Source: Arenibacterium halophilum (GTDB lineage Bacteria; Pseudomonadota; Alphaproteobacteria; Rhodobacterales; Rhodobacteraceae). From it: DNA of 64,000 nucleotides. Position numbers and translations under genes: made by a program. The notes under the pieces were generated by a model, which saw only the letters and a program-made list of their open reading frames with translations, had not been told where the DNA came from and did no database searches. The stretch is taken from positions 372,001 through 436,000 of the forward strand of contig NZ_VCPC01000004.1 of assembly GCF_005938225.1 (NCBI RefSeq), read 5' to 3'. Shown here piece by piece: positions 28,291-37,316 of the stretch. Each line of letters starts with the position of its first letter. The first letter of the stretch is position 1.

Positions 28291-28790
28291 CACACCCCAT
28301 CCCTGAGCCGTGTATAGACCCGCCGCAGCTCTGGGTCCATCATTGCCTCCAGCACCTGGCGAAAGCCCGAAACCGCCTCGGGCCCGGCCTCGCGGTAGGC
28401 GGCGCGCATCCGGGCGCGCTGGGCATCCGACAGTCGCGCCTCCAGCGCGCGGCCCGCGTCGGTCAGGTGCAGATGGCGTTCGCGCTTGTCGGCATGGCCG
28501 ACCCGGCTTTCCACCAGCCCGTCTTCGACCAGAGTGCGCAGCACGCGGTTCAGCGATTGCTTGGTCACGCCCAGAATGGTCAGCAGGTTGTTCACCGTGG
28601 TGCCCGGCGCGCGATTGATGAAGTGAATCGCCCGGTGATGCGCGCGGCCATAGGCCAGATCGTCCAGGATACGGTCGGGATCGGCGGTAAACCCCCGATA
28701 GGCAAAGAACATTGCCTCGCTTCCCTGACGCAACTGTTCGTCGGTCAGAAAAAGCAGGCTCTCGCCGCCCTGTGTACGCCCGTCCGACAT
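28290..28790 (-). CDS. petP: MarR-family winged-helix regulator, PetP-like
   Basis: A 166-residue DNA-binding protein. The MarR core is YGRAHHRAIHFINRAPGTTVNNLLTILGVTKQSLNRVLRTLVEDGLVESRVGHADKRERHLHLTDAGRAL, with the recognition helix in TKQSLNRVLRTL and the wing in GHADKRERHLHLT. It is coupled to the response regulator by a one-base stop/start overlap and is divergent from ilvE. The name is based on the pairing with PetR and on resemblance to PetP. The ligand is unknown. Confidence 0.8.
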   Translation of the reverse strand: MSDGRTQGGESLLFLTDEQLRQGSEAMFFAYRGFTADPDRILDDLAYGRAHHRAIHFINRAPGTTVNNLLTILGVTKQSLNRVLRTLVEDGLVESRVGHADKRERHLHLTDAGRALEARLSDAQRARMRAAYREAGPEAVSGFRQVLEAMMDPELRRVYTRLRDGV

Positions 28791-28903
28791 GCCATCCCCG
28801 TTGTCACGATTTGTGGCACCTTAAGTCAGCGATATTGACATTCCAAGGCCCAAGCGGTAGGCAGCGCCAGTTTCCACGCAACTTTCCGTTATCTATCGGG
28901 GTA

Positions 28904-28915
28904 TGTTGCGCAACA
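28904..28915. promoter_or_regulatory. perfect palindrome TGTTGCGCAACA between petP and ilvE
   Basis: A 12-bp perfect palindrome lies 31 bases before the ilvE start in the divergent petP/ilvE gap. MarR-family proteins often bind palindromes with TTGCGCAA-like cores, so a PetP site is plausible. A TTGACA (28835-28840) lies upstream of it and could be the -35 box of an ilvE promoter, but the -10 match (TAGGCA) is weak. Confidence 0.4.
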
Positions 28916-28946
28916 AATGAAAAGACGTTCGCAAAGGAGAGCCGCG

Positions 28947-29813
28947 ATGGCAGCGTATGACGATCGTGATGGCAAAATCTGGCTGGATGGCAAGATGGTC
29001 GATTGGCGGGACGCGAATGTCCATATCCTGTCGCACGCGCTGCATTATGCCAGTTCCGTGTTCGAAGGCGAACGCTGCTACAACGGCAAGATCTTTAAGG
29101 GTGTCGAGCATTCCGAACGCCTGCGCAAATCCGCCCAGATGCTGGATTTCGAAATTCCCTACACGGTCGAGGAAATCGAAAAGGCGAAATACGACATGCT
29201 GGCCGCCAACGGCTGGACGGACGCCTACGTGCGCGCGGTCGCATGGCGTGGCGCGGGCGAAGACATGGGCGTGTCGGCCAAGCGCAACCCGGTCCGGCTG
29301 GCGATCACCGGCTGGGAATGGGGCAACTACTATGGCGACGCCAAGTTCAAGGGCGCCAAGCTCGACATTTCCAAATGGAAGCGCCCCAGCCCGGAAACCA
29401 TCCCGGTCCATGCCAAGGCGGCGGGCCTTTACATGATCTGCACGATGTCCAAGCACGAGGCCGAGGCCAAGGGCTGCTCGGACGCGCTGTTCATGGATTA
29501 TCGCGGCTATGTGGCCGAGGCGACCGGCGCCAACATCTTCTTCGTCAAGGACGGCGAAGTGCATACGCCGCTGGCCGACTGCTTCCTGAACGGGCTGACG
29601 CGCCAGACCGTGATCCAGATGCTGAAGGATCGCCAGATCGTCGTGCATGAACGCCACATCATGCCGGAAGAGCTTGAAAGCTTTGAGCAGTGCTGGCTGA
29701 CCGGCACCGCGGCCGAGGTGACCCCGGTGGGCCAGATCGGCGACTTCACCTTCGAGGTTGGCGCCCTGACCCGCGACATTTCGGACAGCTACGAAAAACT
29801 GGTTCGCGCCTGA
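28947..29813 (+). CDS. ilvE: branched-chain amino acid aminotransferase
   Basis: A 288-residue class IV PLP aminotransferase that interconverts leucine, isoleucine and valine with their 2-oxo acids using glutamate. Motifs are ILSHALHYASSVFEGERCY, the PLP-lysine region HAKAAGLYMICTMSKHEA, YVAEATGANIFFVKDGE and the C-terminal CWLTGTAAEVTPVGQIG. The start at 28947 has AAAGGAGA upstream; an upstream ATG at 28917 would add ten basic residues. A UUCG-loop terminator follows, so this is a single-gene unit. Confidence 0.93.
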   Translation: MAAYDDRDGKIWLDGKMVDWRDANVHILSHALHYASSVFEGERCYNGKIFKGVEHSERLRKSAQMLDFEIPYTVEEIEKAKYDMLAANGWTDAYVRAVAWRGAGEDMGVSAKRNPVRLAITGWEWGNYYGDAKFKGAKLDISKWKRPSPETIPVHAKAAGLYMICTMSKHEAEAKGCSDALFMDYRGYVAEATGANIFFVKDGEVHTPLADCFLNGLTRQTVIQMLKDRQIVVHERHIMPEELESFEQCWLTGTAAEVTPVGQIGDFTFEVGALTRDISDSYEKLVRA

Positions 29814-29833
29814 CCTTTTGCACGGTTAGTCTG

Positions 29834-29861
29834 CGGGCGCCTTCGGGCGCCCGTTTGCGTT
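29834..29861 (+). terminator. terminator after ilvE
   Basis: An 8-bp perfect stem CGGGCGCC/GGCGCCCG (29834-29841 and 29846-29853) with a TTCG tetraloop is followed by TTTGCGTTT. It lies 20 bases after the ilvE stop. Confidence 0.8.
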
Positions 29862-29885
29862 TGGGGTTCTGGAGAGGAACAGGCG

Positions 29886-30650
29886 ATGCTGTCCTATCAA
29901 CACGGCTATCACGCCGGGAACATGGCCGATGTACACAAGCACGCGCTGCTGGCGCTAGTGCTGGACTACATGGTGCGCAAGCCCAAGCCCGTCACCTACC
30001 TGGAAACGCATTCGGGGCGCGGGATCTATGATCTGACCAGCGCCGAGGCGGAAAAGACGGGCGAGGCGGCGGCGGGAATCCTGCGCGTGGAATCCCGGTT
30101 CGCACCCGATCATCCGTACCTGCGCGCGCTGGGTGCCGCGCGCGCGATTGGCGGGCCGATGGCCTATCCCGGCTCGCCTGCCGTGGCGCGGGCCTTCCTG
30201 CGCGAAGGCGACAGGATGGTGCTGGCCGAAAAACACCCGGCCGAGGCGGCAGGCTTGCGCGCTGCCTTTCCGGGGGCCGAGGTCCGCGAAACCGACGGCC
30301 CGCAGATGGCGCTGTCACTGGTGCCGCCAACGCCCCGCCGGGGCGCCCTGCTGATCGACCCGAGCTATGAGGTGAAGACGGAATTCGACACTATTCCACG
30401 GCTTTTCCACAATTTGCGACGGAAGTGGCCGGTTGGCGTGGTGATGCTGTGGTATCCTATCCTGGCTTCTGGCGCCGATGCCGGGTTGGTGTCTGCACTG
30501 GGCGATCCGGAGGAAGAGGTGCTGCACCACCGCGTGCGCTTTGCCCCGGCGCGGCCCGGGCACGGCATGATCGGCAGCGGCATGGTCATTGCCAACCCGC
30601 CATGGGGGCTGGCAGATGCGGCACGGGCGCTGGAGCCGATGATCGACTGA
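29886..30650 (+). CDS. rlmJ: 23S rRNA (adenine(2030)-N6)-methyltransferase RlmJ
   Basis: A 254-residue SAM-dependent enzyme that methylates A2030 of 23S rRNA. The N-terminus LSYQHGYHAGNMADVHKHALLA is the family signature. It is followed by YLETHSGRGIYDLTS (SAM motif) and LLIDPSYEVKTEF, and VIANPPWGL near the C-terminus completes the picture. It is slightly shorter than the 280-residue E. coli protein. It converges with ohr at a 17-base gap. Confidence 0.93.
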   Translation: MLSYQHGYHAGNMADVHKHALLALVLDYMVRKPKPVTYLETHSGRGIYDLTSAEAEKTGEAAAGILRVESRFAPDHPYLRALGAARAIGGPMAYPGSPAVARAFLREGDRMVLAEKHPAEAAGLRAAFPGAEVRETDGPQMALSLVPPTPRRGALLIDPSYEVKTEFDTIPRLFHNLRRKWPVGVVMLWYPILASGADAGLVSALGDPEEEVLHHRVRFAPARPGHGMIGSGMVIANPPWGLADAARALEPMID

Positions 30651-30667
30651 GCGCCCGCGCCATGTCG

Positions 30668-31096
30668 TCAGGCTACGGTGGTCGTCACGTCGACGTTGCC
30701 GTTGATCGCGTTGGAATAGGGACAGATCTTATGCCCGGCTTCGGTGATCTTTTCCACCTCGGCCTTGTCGAGCCCCGGCATCGACACAACCAGATCGACC
30801 TTCAGGCCGAACCCGGTGTCGCTGCGCGGGCCGATGCCCACATGCGCCTCGACGCTGGCGTCTGCCGGGATCTCGGCCAGCGATTTGTCCTTGGACTGGG
30901 CGAACTTCATCGCACCCAGATAGCAGGCGGCATAGCCCGCCGCGAACAACTGCTCGGGGTTGTTGCCCTTGCCGTCGCCGCCCATTTCCTTCGGCACACC
31001 CAGCTTGACGTCAAGCGAGCCGTCAGCAGTTTTGGCGGCGCCGTCGCGCCCGCCGGTTGCCGTTGCTTTCGCGGTATAGACCGGATCGATTGCCAT
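30668..31096 (-). CDS. ohr: organic hydroperoxide resistance protein Ohr
   Basis: A 142-residue thiol peroxidase of the OsmC/Ohr family that detoxifies organic hydroperoxides. The two reactive cysteines lie in AAGYAACYLGAM and GHKICPYSNA. The start at 31096 (MAIDPVYTAKATATGGRDG) gives the family length. It is divergent from an OhrR-type regulator, and the intergenic region holds three copies of ATCG-N4-CGAT, one of them 18 bases before the ohr start. Confidence 0.95.
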   Translation of the reverse strand: MAIDPVYTAKATATGGRDGAAKTADGSLDVKLGVPKEMGGDGKGNNPEQLFAAGYAACYLGAMKFAQSKDKSLAEIPADASVEAHVGIGPRSDTGFGLKVDLVVSMPGLDKAEVEKITEAGHKICPYSNAINGNVDVTTTVA

Positions 31097-31114
31097 GATA
31101 GAGTCTCCTTTTTG

Positions 31115-31194
31115 TATCGCGTGCGATATAATCGTAGGCGATAGATAAGTCATCCTATGGTTAGTTCAAGGCTTGCAGAAAGATCGTGCGCGAT
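31115..31194. promoter_or_regulatory. three ATCG-N4-CGAT boxes in the ohr/ohrR divergent promoter
   Basis: Boxes lie at 31116-31127 (ATCGCGTGCGAT, extended to the 6-bp arms TATCGC/GCGATA), 31131-31142 (ATCGTAGGCGAT) and 31183-31194 (ATCGTGCGCGAT). The first two are 15 bases apart near ohr; the third is 13 bases before the ohrR ATG. They are strong candidates for OhrR operators. Confidence 0.6.
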
Positions 31195-31206
31195 TAAATT
31201 ACCGTC

Positions 31207-31644
31207 ATGACCAAACCGATGCCCACCACCGACGATCTGTTGTGCTTTGCGCTGTATTCAACCAGCCACGCGATGATGCGGCTGTATCGGCCACTTCTTG
31301 CCCCGCTGGGCCTGACCTACCCGCAATATCTTGTGTTGGTCGCCCTTTGGGACCGCGACGGGCGCAGCGTCGGCGATCTGGGCGAGCAGGTCGCGTTAGA
31401 GTCGAATACTCTGACTCCGCTGCTGAAACGCATGGAAACCGCCGGGCTGATCAACCGGCGGCGCGGGGCGCAGGACGAACGGGTTGTAACGGTGCATCTG
31501 ACTGACGCAGGCAGCGCCTTGAAAGACAAGGCCGCTGAGGTCACCGCCTGCGTGTTCCAGGCCACGGGCCTGTCGCTGGAAGAGGTCGCCGACCTGCGCG
31601 CCCGAGTCGAGGCGCTGCGGCACAAGATCGAGGCGGCGGGTTAG
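31207..31644 (+). CDS. ohrR: MarR-family organic peroxide sensor OhrR
   Basis: A 145-residue repressor. The redox-sensing cysteine of the family is Cys13 (DDLLCFALYSTSHAMMRLYRPLL). The winged helix contains LGEQVALESNTLTPLLKRMETAGLINRRRGAQDERVVTVHLTDAG. A second cysteine in EVTACVFQATG (about residue 117) makes a two-cysteine mechanism possible. It is divergent from ohr, with repeated operator-like boxes between them, and probably represses both genes. Confidence 0.93.
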   Translation: MTKPMPTTDDLLCFALYSTSHAMMRLYRPLLAPLGLTYPQYLVLVALWDRDGRSVGDLGEQVALESNTLTPLLKRMETAGLINRRRGAQDERVVTVHLTDAGSALKDKAAEVTACVFQATGLSLEEVADLRARVEALRHKIEAAG

Positions 31645-31766
31645 TCGCACCAACACGTCACAATTCCTTGGTAAAAGTTTCACGGCCTCTACGGCTGCGC
31701 GTTACAAACTCCGGTTGAAACCCTTGCATCGTTCACGCCCACACCGGGCCAGCAAGGACACATCCC

Positions 31767-33317
31767 ATGCCAAACCTCATCCGCCCTTCGCGCCGCGCCT
31801 TCCTGGCTGGTGGCACCGCCTTTACCGCCGCTCTTGCAATGCCGGCAATCAGCCGCGCCAGTTCGCGCCCTGTGTTCACGCACGGCGTGCAATCCGGCGA
31901 TGTAGACACTGTTTCCGGCATGATCTGGACCCGCACCGACCGCCCTGCGAAGGTGATGATGGAAGTGTCCACCACCGAAAGCTTTGCCAACGCGCGCCAG
32001 CTTGCGCCGCTGTTCACCGGCCCGTCCTCGGACATGACGGTGAAGCGTCTGGTCGAGGGTCTGCCTTCGGATCAGGACATCTTCTACCGCTTCGTGGCTG
32101 CCGATCTGACCGAAACCTCGCTGCTGTCGGACCCGATCGTGGGGCAGTTCCGCACCGCGCCGATGTCGCGCCGCGACGTGCGCTTTGCCTGGTCGGGTGA
32201 CACCGTCGGCCAAGGCTGGGGCATCGACGAAGACGGTATGCTGACCTATGCGACGATGGCGAAACACCGCCCCGACTTCTTCCTGCATTCGGGCGACACC
32301 ATCTATGCCGATGGCCCCTTGCAGGACGAGGTGGAGAAGGACGGCCAGATCATCTGGAAGAACACCGTCGTCACCGACGAAAAGCGCAAGGTCGCGGAAA
32401 CGCTGGACGAATATCGAGGCCAGTGGAAATACAACATGATGGACGATCATGTCCGCGCGCTGAACGCCGTCTGCCCGACCTTCATGCAGTGGGACGATCA
32501 CGAGGTCATCAACAACTGGTCCTCGACCCGCTCGATGATGGACGACGACCGCTATACCGAGAAATCCATCGGTGTCCTGCAACAGCGCGCCACCCGCGCC
32601 TTCCACGAGATGACCCCGCTGCGCATCACCCCGGCCGAGCCAGGCCGTGTCTATCGCAAGATCAACTATGGCCCGATGCTTGACGTGTTCTTCCTGGATA
32701 TGCGCAGCTATCGCGGCCCGAACACGGAAAACCTGCAGACCGAGCTGACCGACGCCGCCCGCATTCTGGGCACCGAACAGGTGGCATGGCTGAAACGCGA
32801 GTTGGCGCAGTCGCAGGCGACGTGGAAGGTGATCGCATCCGACATGCCCATCGGGCTGGTTGTCGGTGGCGGGCAGGAAGCCGTGGCCAATGGTGACGGT
32901 GGCGAAGCCAAGGGCCGCGAGATGGAGATTGCGGACCTGCTGCGCTTTATCAAATCGGCGCGCATCCAGAACACCGTCTGGTTCACCGCCGATGTGCATT
33001 ACACCGCCGCGCATTACTACAACCCGGAACAGGCGCAGTTTCAGGATTTCGAACCGTTCTGGGAATTCGTGTCGGGCCCGCTGCACGCCGGCACCTTCGG
33101 CCCCGCCGACCTGGACGGCACCTTTGGCCCTGAGCTGAAGTACGTGAAAGCACCGACCGAGGAGCAGGGCCAGAACCTGCCGCCCAGCGCCGGTTTGCAG
33201 TTCTTCGGACTGGTCGACATCGACGGCGCGACCCAGCAGATGACGGTGCGCCTGATGGATCGCGGCGATACCGAGCTGTTCAAGGTCACGCTGGACCCTG
33301 CCGGTATGTCGATCTGA
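31767..33317 (+). CDS. phoD: alkaline phosphatase D family protein, Tat-exported
   Basis: A 516-residue metallophosphatase of the PhoD family, acting on phosphate mono- or diesters outside the cytoplasm. The signal region has a twin-arginine motif (SRRAFLAGG, residues 8-16) and a hydrophobic stretch ending AISRAS. The mature protein starts with the PhoD N-domain (VFTHGVQSGDVDTVSGMIWTR) and has the metal-site blocks HSGDTIYADGP, QWDDHEVINNW and WFTADVHYTAAHYY. No phosphate-regulon neighbours are present. A GC-rich hairpin follows its stop. Confidence 0.9.
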   Translation: MPNLIRPSRRAFLAGGTAFTAALAMPAISRASSRPVFTHGVQSGDVDTVSGMIWTRTDRPAKVMMEVSTTESFANARQLAPLFTGPSSDMTVKRLVEGLPSDQDIFYRFVAADLTETSLLSDPIVGQFRTAPMSRRDVRFAWSGDTVGQGWGIDEDGMLTYATMAKHRPDFFLHSGDTIYADGPLQDEVEKDGQIIWKNTVVTDEKRKVAETLDEYRGQWKYNMMDDHVRALNAVCPTFMQWDDHEVINNWSSTRSMMDDDRYTEKSIGVLQQRATRAFHEMTPLRITPAEPGRVYRKINYGPMLDVFFLDMRSYRGPNTENLQTELTDAARILGTEQVAWLKRELAQSQATWKVIASDMPIGLVVGGGQEAVANGDGGEAKGREMEIADLLRFIKSARIQNTVWFTADVHYTAAHYYNPEQAQFQDFEPFWEFVSGPLHAGTFGPADLDGTFGPELKYVKAPTEEQGQNLPPSAGLQFFGLVDIDGATQQMTVRLMDRGDTELFKVTLDPAGMSI

Positions 33318-33323
33318 CGGAAC

Positions 33324-33353
33324 TGGCGGCGCCCGTTCCGGCGGGCGCTGCCA
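33324..33353. terminator. possible hairpin terminator between phoD and cobO
   Basis: A 12-bp stem with one G-U pair, TGGCGGCGCCCG (33324-33335) and CGGGCGCTGCCA (33342-33353), lies between the convergent phoD and cobO genes. There is no T-run on either side, so efficiency is doubtful. Confidence 0.45.
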
Positions 33354-33365
33354 CCCATTGGCGGT

Positions 33366-33965
33366 TTAGAAATCGACGCCGCGCTGGGCCTTGAATCCGC
33401 TCTGGAAGGCGTGTTTCGTCTCGCCCATCTCGGTCACGGTATCGGCATAATCGCAGATCTCGGGTTTGGCGTCGCGGCCCGTCAGGATGACGCTGGTGCG
33501 GTCGGACCGCGCCTTCAGCGCCTCCAGAACAGTGTCTACCGAGAGGTATTCATATCTCAGCGCGATATTGATTTCGTCCAGCACGACCAGATCGTAATCG
33601 CCCGATTGCATCATTTCGCGCGCCTTGTCGAAGGCGGCGGTGGCGGCGGCGATGTCGCGGGCCTTGTCTTGCGTATCCCAGGTGAATCCTTCGCCCATCG
33701 AATACCAGGTGACGTTGCCCGCCTCTTCGAAAAAGCGACGTTCGCCCGTGATCCATTTGCCCTTGATGAACTGGACCACGCCCACCGTCTGTTTCCAGCC
33801 CAACGCGCGGATCACCACACCAAAGGCGGACGAGGACTTGCCCTTGCCCTTGCCGGTGTGCACCAGCACCAGCCCGCGGCCGGGGTCGACCCGCTCGGCC
33901 ACCTTGGCGCGTTGCTTGGCCTGCACGTCCTGCATCTTTTGCTTGTGGTCGGTTGCCTCGGTCAT
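33366..33965 (-). CDS. cobO: cob(I)yrinic acid a,c-diamide adenosyltransferase
   Basis: A 199-residue ATP:corrinoid adenosyltransferase of the CobA/CobO/BtuR type, which attaches the upper 5'-deoxyadenosyl ligand of B12. The P-loop reads LVHTGKGKGKSSSAFG (about residues 33-48). Further family blocks are VGVVQFIKGKWITGERRFFE, YDLVVLDEINIALRYEYL and VILTGRDAKPEICDYADTVTEM. No other cobalamin genes are in the window, although QueG nearby is cobalamin-dependent. Confidence 0.95.
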   Translation of the reverse strand: MTEATDHKQKMQDVQAKQRAKVAERVDPGRGLVLVHTGKGKGKSSSAFGVVIRALGWKQTVGVVQFIKGKWITGERRFFEEAGNVTWYSMGEGFTWDTQDKARDIAAATAAFDKAREMMQSGDYDLVVLDEINIALRYEYLSVDTVLEALKARSDRTSVILTGRDAKPEICDYADTVTEMGETKHAFQSGFKAQRGVDF

Positions 33966-34026
33966 TCCTGTCTCTCCACGCTTTGGGCAGGGCGGACCCT
34001 AACGCCGCGCGCGGGGTTAGGAAACC

Positions 34027-34965
34027 TCAGGATTTCGGATAGCTGACCGAGCGCGCCTTGGCGTTCATCAGCCCAAGCTGGCGTTCGCGCCAGATCACCA
34101 GCCCGTTGCCCGCCACCACCAGAAGCGCGCCGGCCAGCATCACCAGCGTCGGCAGTTCAGAGAACCAGAAATACCCGATCACGATGGCGGCCAGAAGCGA
34201 GGCATAGTCGAACGGCGCCAGCATCGAGGCCGGGCCAAAACGGTAGGACGAGGTGACAAGGATCTGCGCGATCCCCCCGATTAGCCCCACCGCCACCAGC
34301 AATAGCAACGTATGCCCCGAGGGCATGACCCAGCCGAACGGGGCGGTCAGCAGGGCCAGAACCGTGGCGGTGCAGGAGAAATAGAACACTACGGCGGCGG
34401 TATCCTCGGTCTGGACCAGTTGGCGGATGTGGATCTGCACGAAAGACCGGCAGATGGTTGCGGCAAGGATCAGCAGCGCACCCAAAGTCGCGGTATCCTG
34501 CAGTGCGCTGGATGTGCCAAGCCGGGGCCAAAGCATGATCATCACGCCGACCAGCCCCAGCGCCACGGCCGAGATACGGAACAGCCGGATGCGTTCGCCC
34601 AGCATCACCGCGGCAAGGATCACCGTGAAGATCGGCGTGGCATAGCCGATGGCCGTCGCCTCGGGCAGGGGCAGAAAGGCGAGCCCGGCAAAGGACAGCC
34701 CCATCGCGGTGGTGCCAAGCACCCCACGCGCCAGGTGGCCACGCAGATTGCGCGCCACCAGCCCGTCGCGCAGTTTCCCCCGCGCGGCCAGCCAGACCAA
34801 AATCACCGGAATCGCAAAGATCGAGCGGAAGAACACCGCCTCGCCCGGGGGCACTTGATCGGCGGTCTCCTTGATCAGCGCGCTGGTAACGACGAACATC
34901 GACACCGCCAACAGTTTCAGCAGGATCGCCAGACCGGGCCGGTGTTGGGTTATTTGTGCGGGCAT
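34027..34965 (-). CDS. DMT-superfamily (EamA) transporter
   Basis: A 312-residue membrane protein with about ten hydrophobic helices in two EamA repeats. The segments LKLLAVSMFVVTSALIKETAD (first helix) and GVLGTTAMGLSFAGLAFLPLPEATAIGYATPIF are typical. Substrate unknown. The start at 34965 (MPAQITQHRPG) is the first ATG consistent with a short cytoplasmic N-terminus. It is the second EamA protein of the window and is only distantly similar to the one at 7584. Confidence 0.84.
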   Translation of the reverse strand: MPAQITQHRPGLAILLKLLAVSMFVVTSALIKETADQVPPGEAVFFRSIFAIPVILVWLAARGKLRDGLVARNLRGHLARGVLGTTAMGLSFAGLAFLPLPEATAIGYATPIFTVILAAVMLGERIRLFRISAVALGLVGVMIMLWPRLGTSSALQDTATLGALLILAATICRSFVQIHIRQLVQTEDTAAVVFYFSCTATVLALLTAPFGWVMPSGHTLLLLVAVGLIGGIAQILVTSSYRFGPASMLAPFDYASLLAAIVIGYFWFSELPTLVMLAGALLVVAGNGLVIWRERQLGLMNAKARSVSYPKS

Positions 34966-35014
34966 GGCGCGACCTTGCGGCGGGGGGCTGTGGGGTGCAA
35001 GCCGGAATGCGCCA

Positions 35015-35959
35015 TCACGCCAGCCACAGCAAAAGCGCACTCAGAGACAGGAACGCTGCGCTGGTTGCCATCAGCTGGGCCAGCGAGGCCGCGCCCTCCA
35101 GCCCGCGTTCCTGTGCAAATATGGTGTAGACCCCGAACATCGGCATCGCCGCCGACAGGATCACCGCGGCCCGCAAATCAGGCGGCAGCACCACCAGTCC
35201 CACACCGGTCAGCATCAGCGCCGCAACCGTGGTCAGCGCCGGGTGCATCAGCAGCTTGCCCAGTGCGATCTGCGCCGCCATGGCGCGGTTGCCGAACATC
35301 GGTAGCCCGACCAGCGTGCCCCCGATCACCACCAGCGCCAGCGCCGAGGCCGAGGCGGCCAGCATTTCGAACAGACGGTTCACAGGGGCGGGCAGCGACA
35401 TGCCCAGCGCAGAAACCGCCAGACCGGCCAGCAACCCCACGATCAGCGGGCGGCGCAGCAGATCGCGCAGCACCCGGCCCAGCATCGCCGGAACTGAAAC
35501 AGACTCGCGGTCTTCGGCCAGATCCATCAGCACAAGGCACAGCGGAATCAGCAGAACGTTTTCCACCAGCACGTTCTGCGCCAGCACCAGCCCTGCCAGA
35601 TCTGGAAACAGCAACAGCAACAAGGGGTAGCCGATGAAGCCCGAGTTGGGGCAGGCGCATCCCATCACCGCCACGGCACGGCGGCGTTTGTCGGGCGCGG
35701 TCAGTGTGAACCACGCATAGGCTGCGGCAATCGTGGCCAGCCCGCCCGCCGCATAGACCATCAGGTACGCCGGTTGCAGCACCTCGGCGATGTCGCGCGT
35801 CGCGATGGCATGGAACACCAGCGCGGGCAGCGCGATGGACATGACGTAGTGCCCAAGCACCCGCATGTCAGAAGGTTTGAACGCGCCCAGCCGCACCGCG
35901 CCATAGCCTATGGCAATCGCCGCATAGAGCGGGAAGACAATGGAAAGGATGGTGCCCAA
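35015..35959 (-). CDS. AEC family transporter (auxin efflux carrier-type permease)
   Basis: A 314-residue protein with about ten hydrophobic segments split by a hydrophilic middle, as in AEC carriers, which export small organic acids such as malonate or malate in bacteria. It begins TILSIVFPLYAAIAIGYGAVRLG and contains GCACPNSGFIGYPLLLLLFPD, the conserved first-half motif. The start is TTG at 35959, three bases after the aroC stop; no ATG is close by. Substrate not predictable. Confidence 0.83.
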   Translation of the reverse strand: MGTILSIVFPLYAAIAIGYGAVRLGAFKPSDMRVLGHYVMSIALPALVFHAIATRDIAEVLQPAYLMVYAAGGLATIAAAYAWFTLTAPDKRRRAVAVMGCACPNSGFIGYPLLLLLFPDLAGLVLAQNVLVENVLLIPLCLVLMDLAEDRESVSVPAMLGRVLRDLLRRPLIVGLLAGLAVSALGMSLPAPVNRLFEMLAASASALALVVIGGTLVGLPMFGNRAMAAQIALGKLLMHPALTTVAALMLTGVGLVVLPPDLRAAVILSAAMPMFGVYTIFAQERGLEGAASLAQLMATSAAFLSLSALLLWLA

Positions 35960-35962
35960 GGG

Positions 35963-37078
35963 TCAGCCGATCGTCCCGCGCGTTTCGCCGACGGCGCCGC
36001 CGATCTGGCCGCGATGCAGCAGCAGGTGGTCAAGGATCACGCAGGCCATCATCGCCTCGCCCACCGGCACCGCGCGGATGCCGACGCAAGGGTCGTGGCG
36101 GCCTTTGGTGATGATCTCGGCCGACTGGCCCGATTTGGTGATGGTCTGGCGGGTTTTCAGGATCGACGAGGTCGGTTTCACCGCAAACCGCACCACCACA
36201 TCCTGCCCAGTGGAAATGCCGCCAAGGATGCCGCCCGCGTGGTTGCTGGAATAGACGGGCTTGCCGTCGTTCCCCATGAAGATCTCGTCGGCGTTGTCTT
36301 CGCCCGTCAGCGCGGCGGCGGCCATGCCTTCGCCGATTTCAACACCCTTCACGGCATTGATGCTCATCATCGCGGCGGCAAGATCCGTGTCCAGCTTGCC
36401 ATAGATCGGCGCGCCAAGGCCCGCCGGCACGCCCCGCGCCACCACCTCGACAATCGCGCCGACCGAGTTGCCGGATTTGCGCAGCCCGTCCAGATAATCG
36501 GCCCACTGGCTGGCCGCACCCGCATCAGGGCACCAGAAGGGGTTCGCCTCGATCTGGCCCGCGTCGAATTGTTCGCGGTCAATGCCATGCGGGCCGACCT
36601 GCACCATGTACGCCTGAATCTCGACCGAAGGCGCCAACGACGCCAGCGCGGCCCGCGCCAGCCCGCCCGCCGCCACACGCGAGGCGGTTTCGCGCGCCGA
36701 AGACCGCCCGCCGCCGCGATAATCGCGGATGCCGTATTTCTGCCAATAGGTGATATCGGCGTGACCGGGGCGGAATTTCTCCATTATGTCGGAATAATCT
36801 TTCGACCGCTGGTCGGTATTCTCGATCATCAGCTGCACCGGGGTGCCGGTGGTCTGGCCCTCGAACACGCCCGACAGGATGCGCACCGCATCGGGTTCGC
36901 GCCGCTGGGTGGTGTATTTGTTCTGCCCGGGCTTGCGTCGGTCCAGCCAGTGCTGGATCGCGGCTTCGTCGATTGCGATGCCTGGGGGGCAGCCATCCAC
37001 CGTTGCCCCCAGCGCCGGGCCGTGGCTTTCGCCCCATGTGGTGACGCGGAACAGATGGCCGAAACTGTTGATGGACAT
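35963..37078 (-). CDS. aroC: chorismate synthase
   Basis: A 371-residue FMN-dependent enzyme converting EPSP to chorismate, the last common step to aromatic amino acids, folates and quinones. All three signature regions are visible: [28 protein letters not shown] near the start, [21 protein letters not shown] in the middle, and [13 protein letters not shown] near residue 310. The open frame continues far upstream, but 37078 ([12 protein letters not shown]) is the family start. It is divergent from the thiamine transport operon and its riboswitch. Confidence 0.96.
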   Translation of the reverse strand: MSINSFGHLFRVTTWGESHGPALGATVDGCPPGIAIDEAAIQHWLDRRKPGQNKYTTQRREPDAVRILSGVFEGQTTGTPVQLMIENTDQRSKDYSDIMEKFRPGHADITYWQKYGIRDYRGGGRSSARETASRVAAGGLARAALASLAPSVEIQAYMVQVGPHGIDREQFDAGQIEANPFWCPDAGAASQWADYLDGLRKSGNSVGAIVEVVARGVPAGLGAPIYGKLDTDLAAAMMSINAVKGVEIGEGMAAAALTGEDNADEIFMGNDGKPVYSSNHAGGILGGISTGQDVVVRFAVKPTSSILKTRQTITKSGQSAEIITKGRHDPCVGIRAVPVGEAMMACVILDHLLLHRGQIGGAVGETRGTIG

Positions 37079-37175
37079 GGGGCAGGCTCCTTTACCTGCG
37101 GGCATACCGGGGCAGGCGGGGCCGCTCAAGGGCTTTCGCCTTGCAGCGGTTGCAGGCAGGCAATAGGGTCGCCTC

Positions 37176-37268
37176 ACCTCGGGGTGCGCCGGACCTGTTC
37201 CGGCGCTGAGATGCGCAGCGCGCGAACCCGTAGAACCTGAACCAGTTCGCACTGGCGGAGGGAAGGTT
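37176..37268 (+). promoter_or_regulatory. TPP riboswitch (THI element) upstream of thiBPQ
   Basis: Conserved THI-box blocks appear in order: TCGGGGTGC (37179-37187), GCTGAGA (37204-37210), ACCCG (37226-37230), then AGAACCTGAACCAGTTCGC and ACTGGCGGAGGGAAGG up to about 37266. The element ends about 50 bases before the thiB start, so it probably controls translation or early termination in response to thiamine diphosphate. Confidence 0.93.
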
Positions 37269-37316
37269 GGACAGCCTCCACACCCTTGCCCCTTTGCCGC
37301 AAAATCGGAGGATGCC

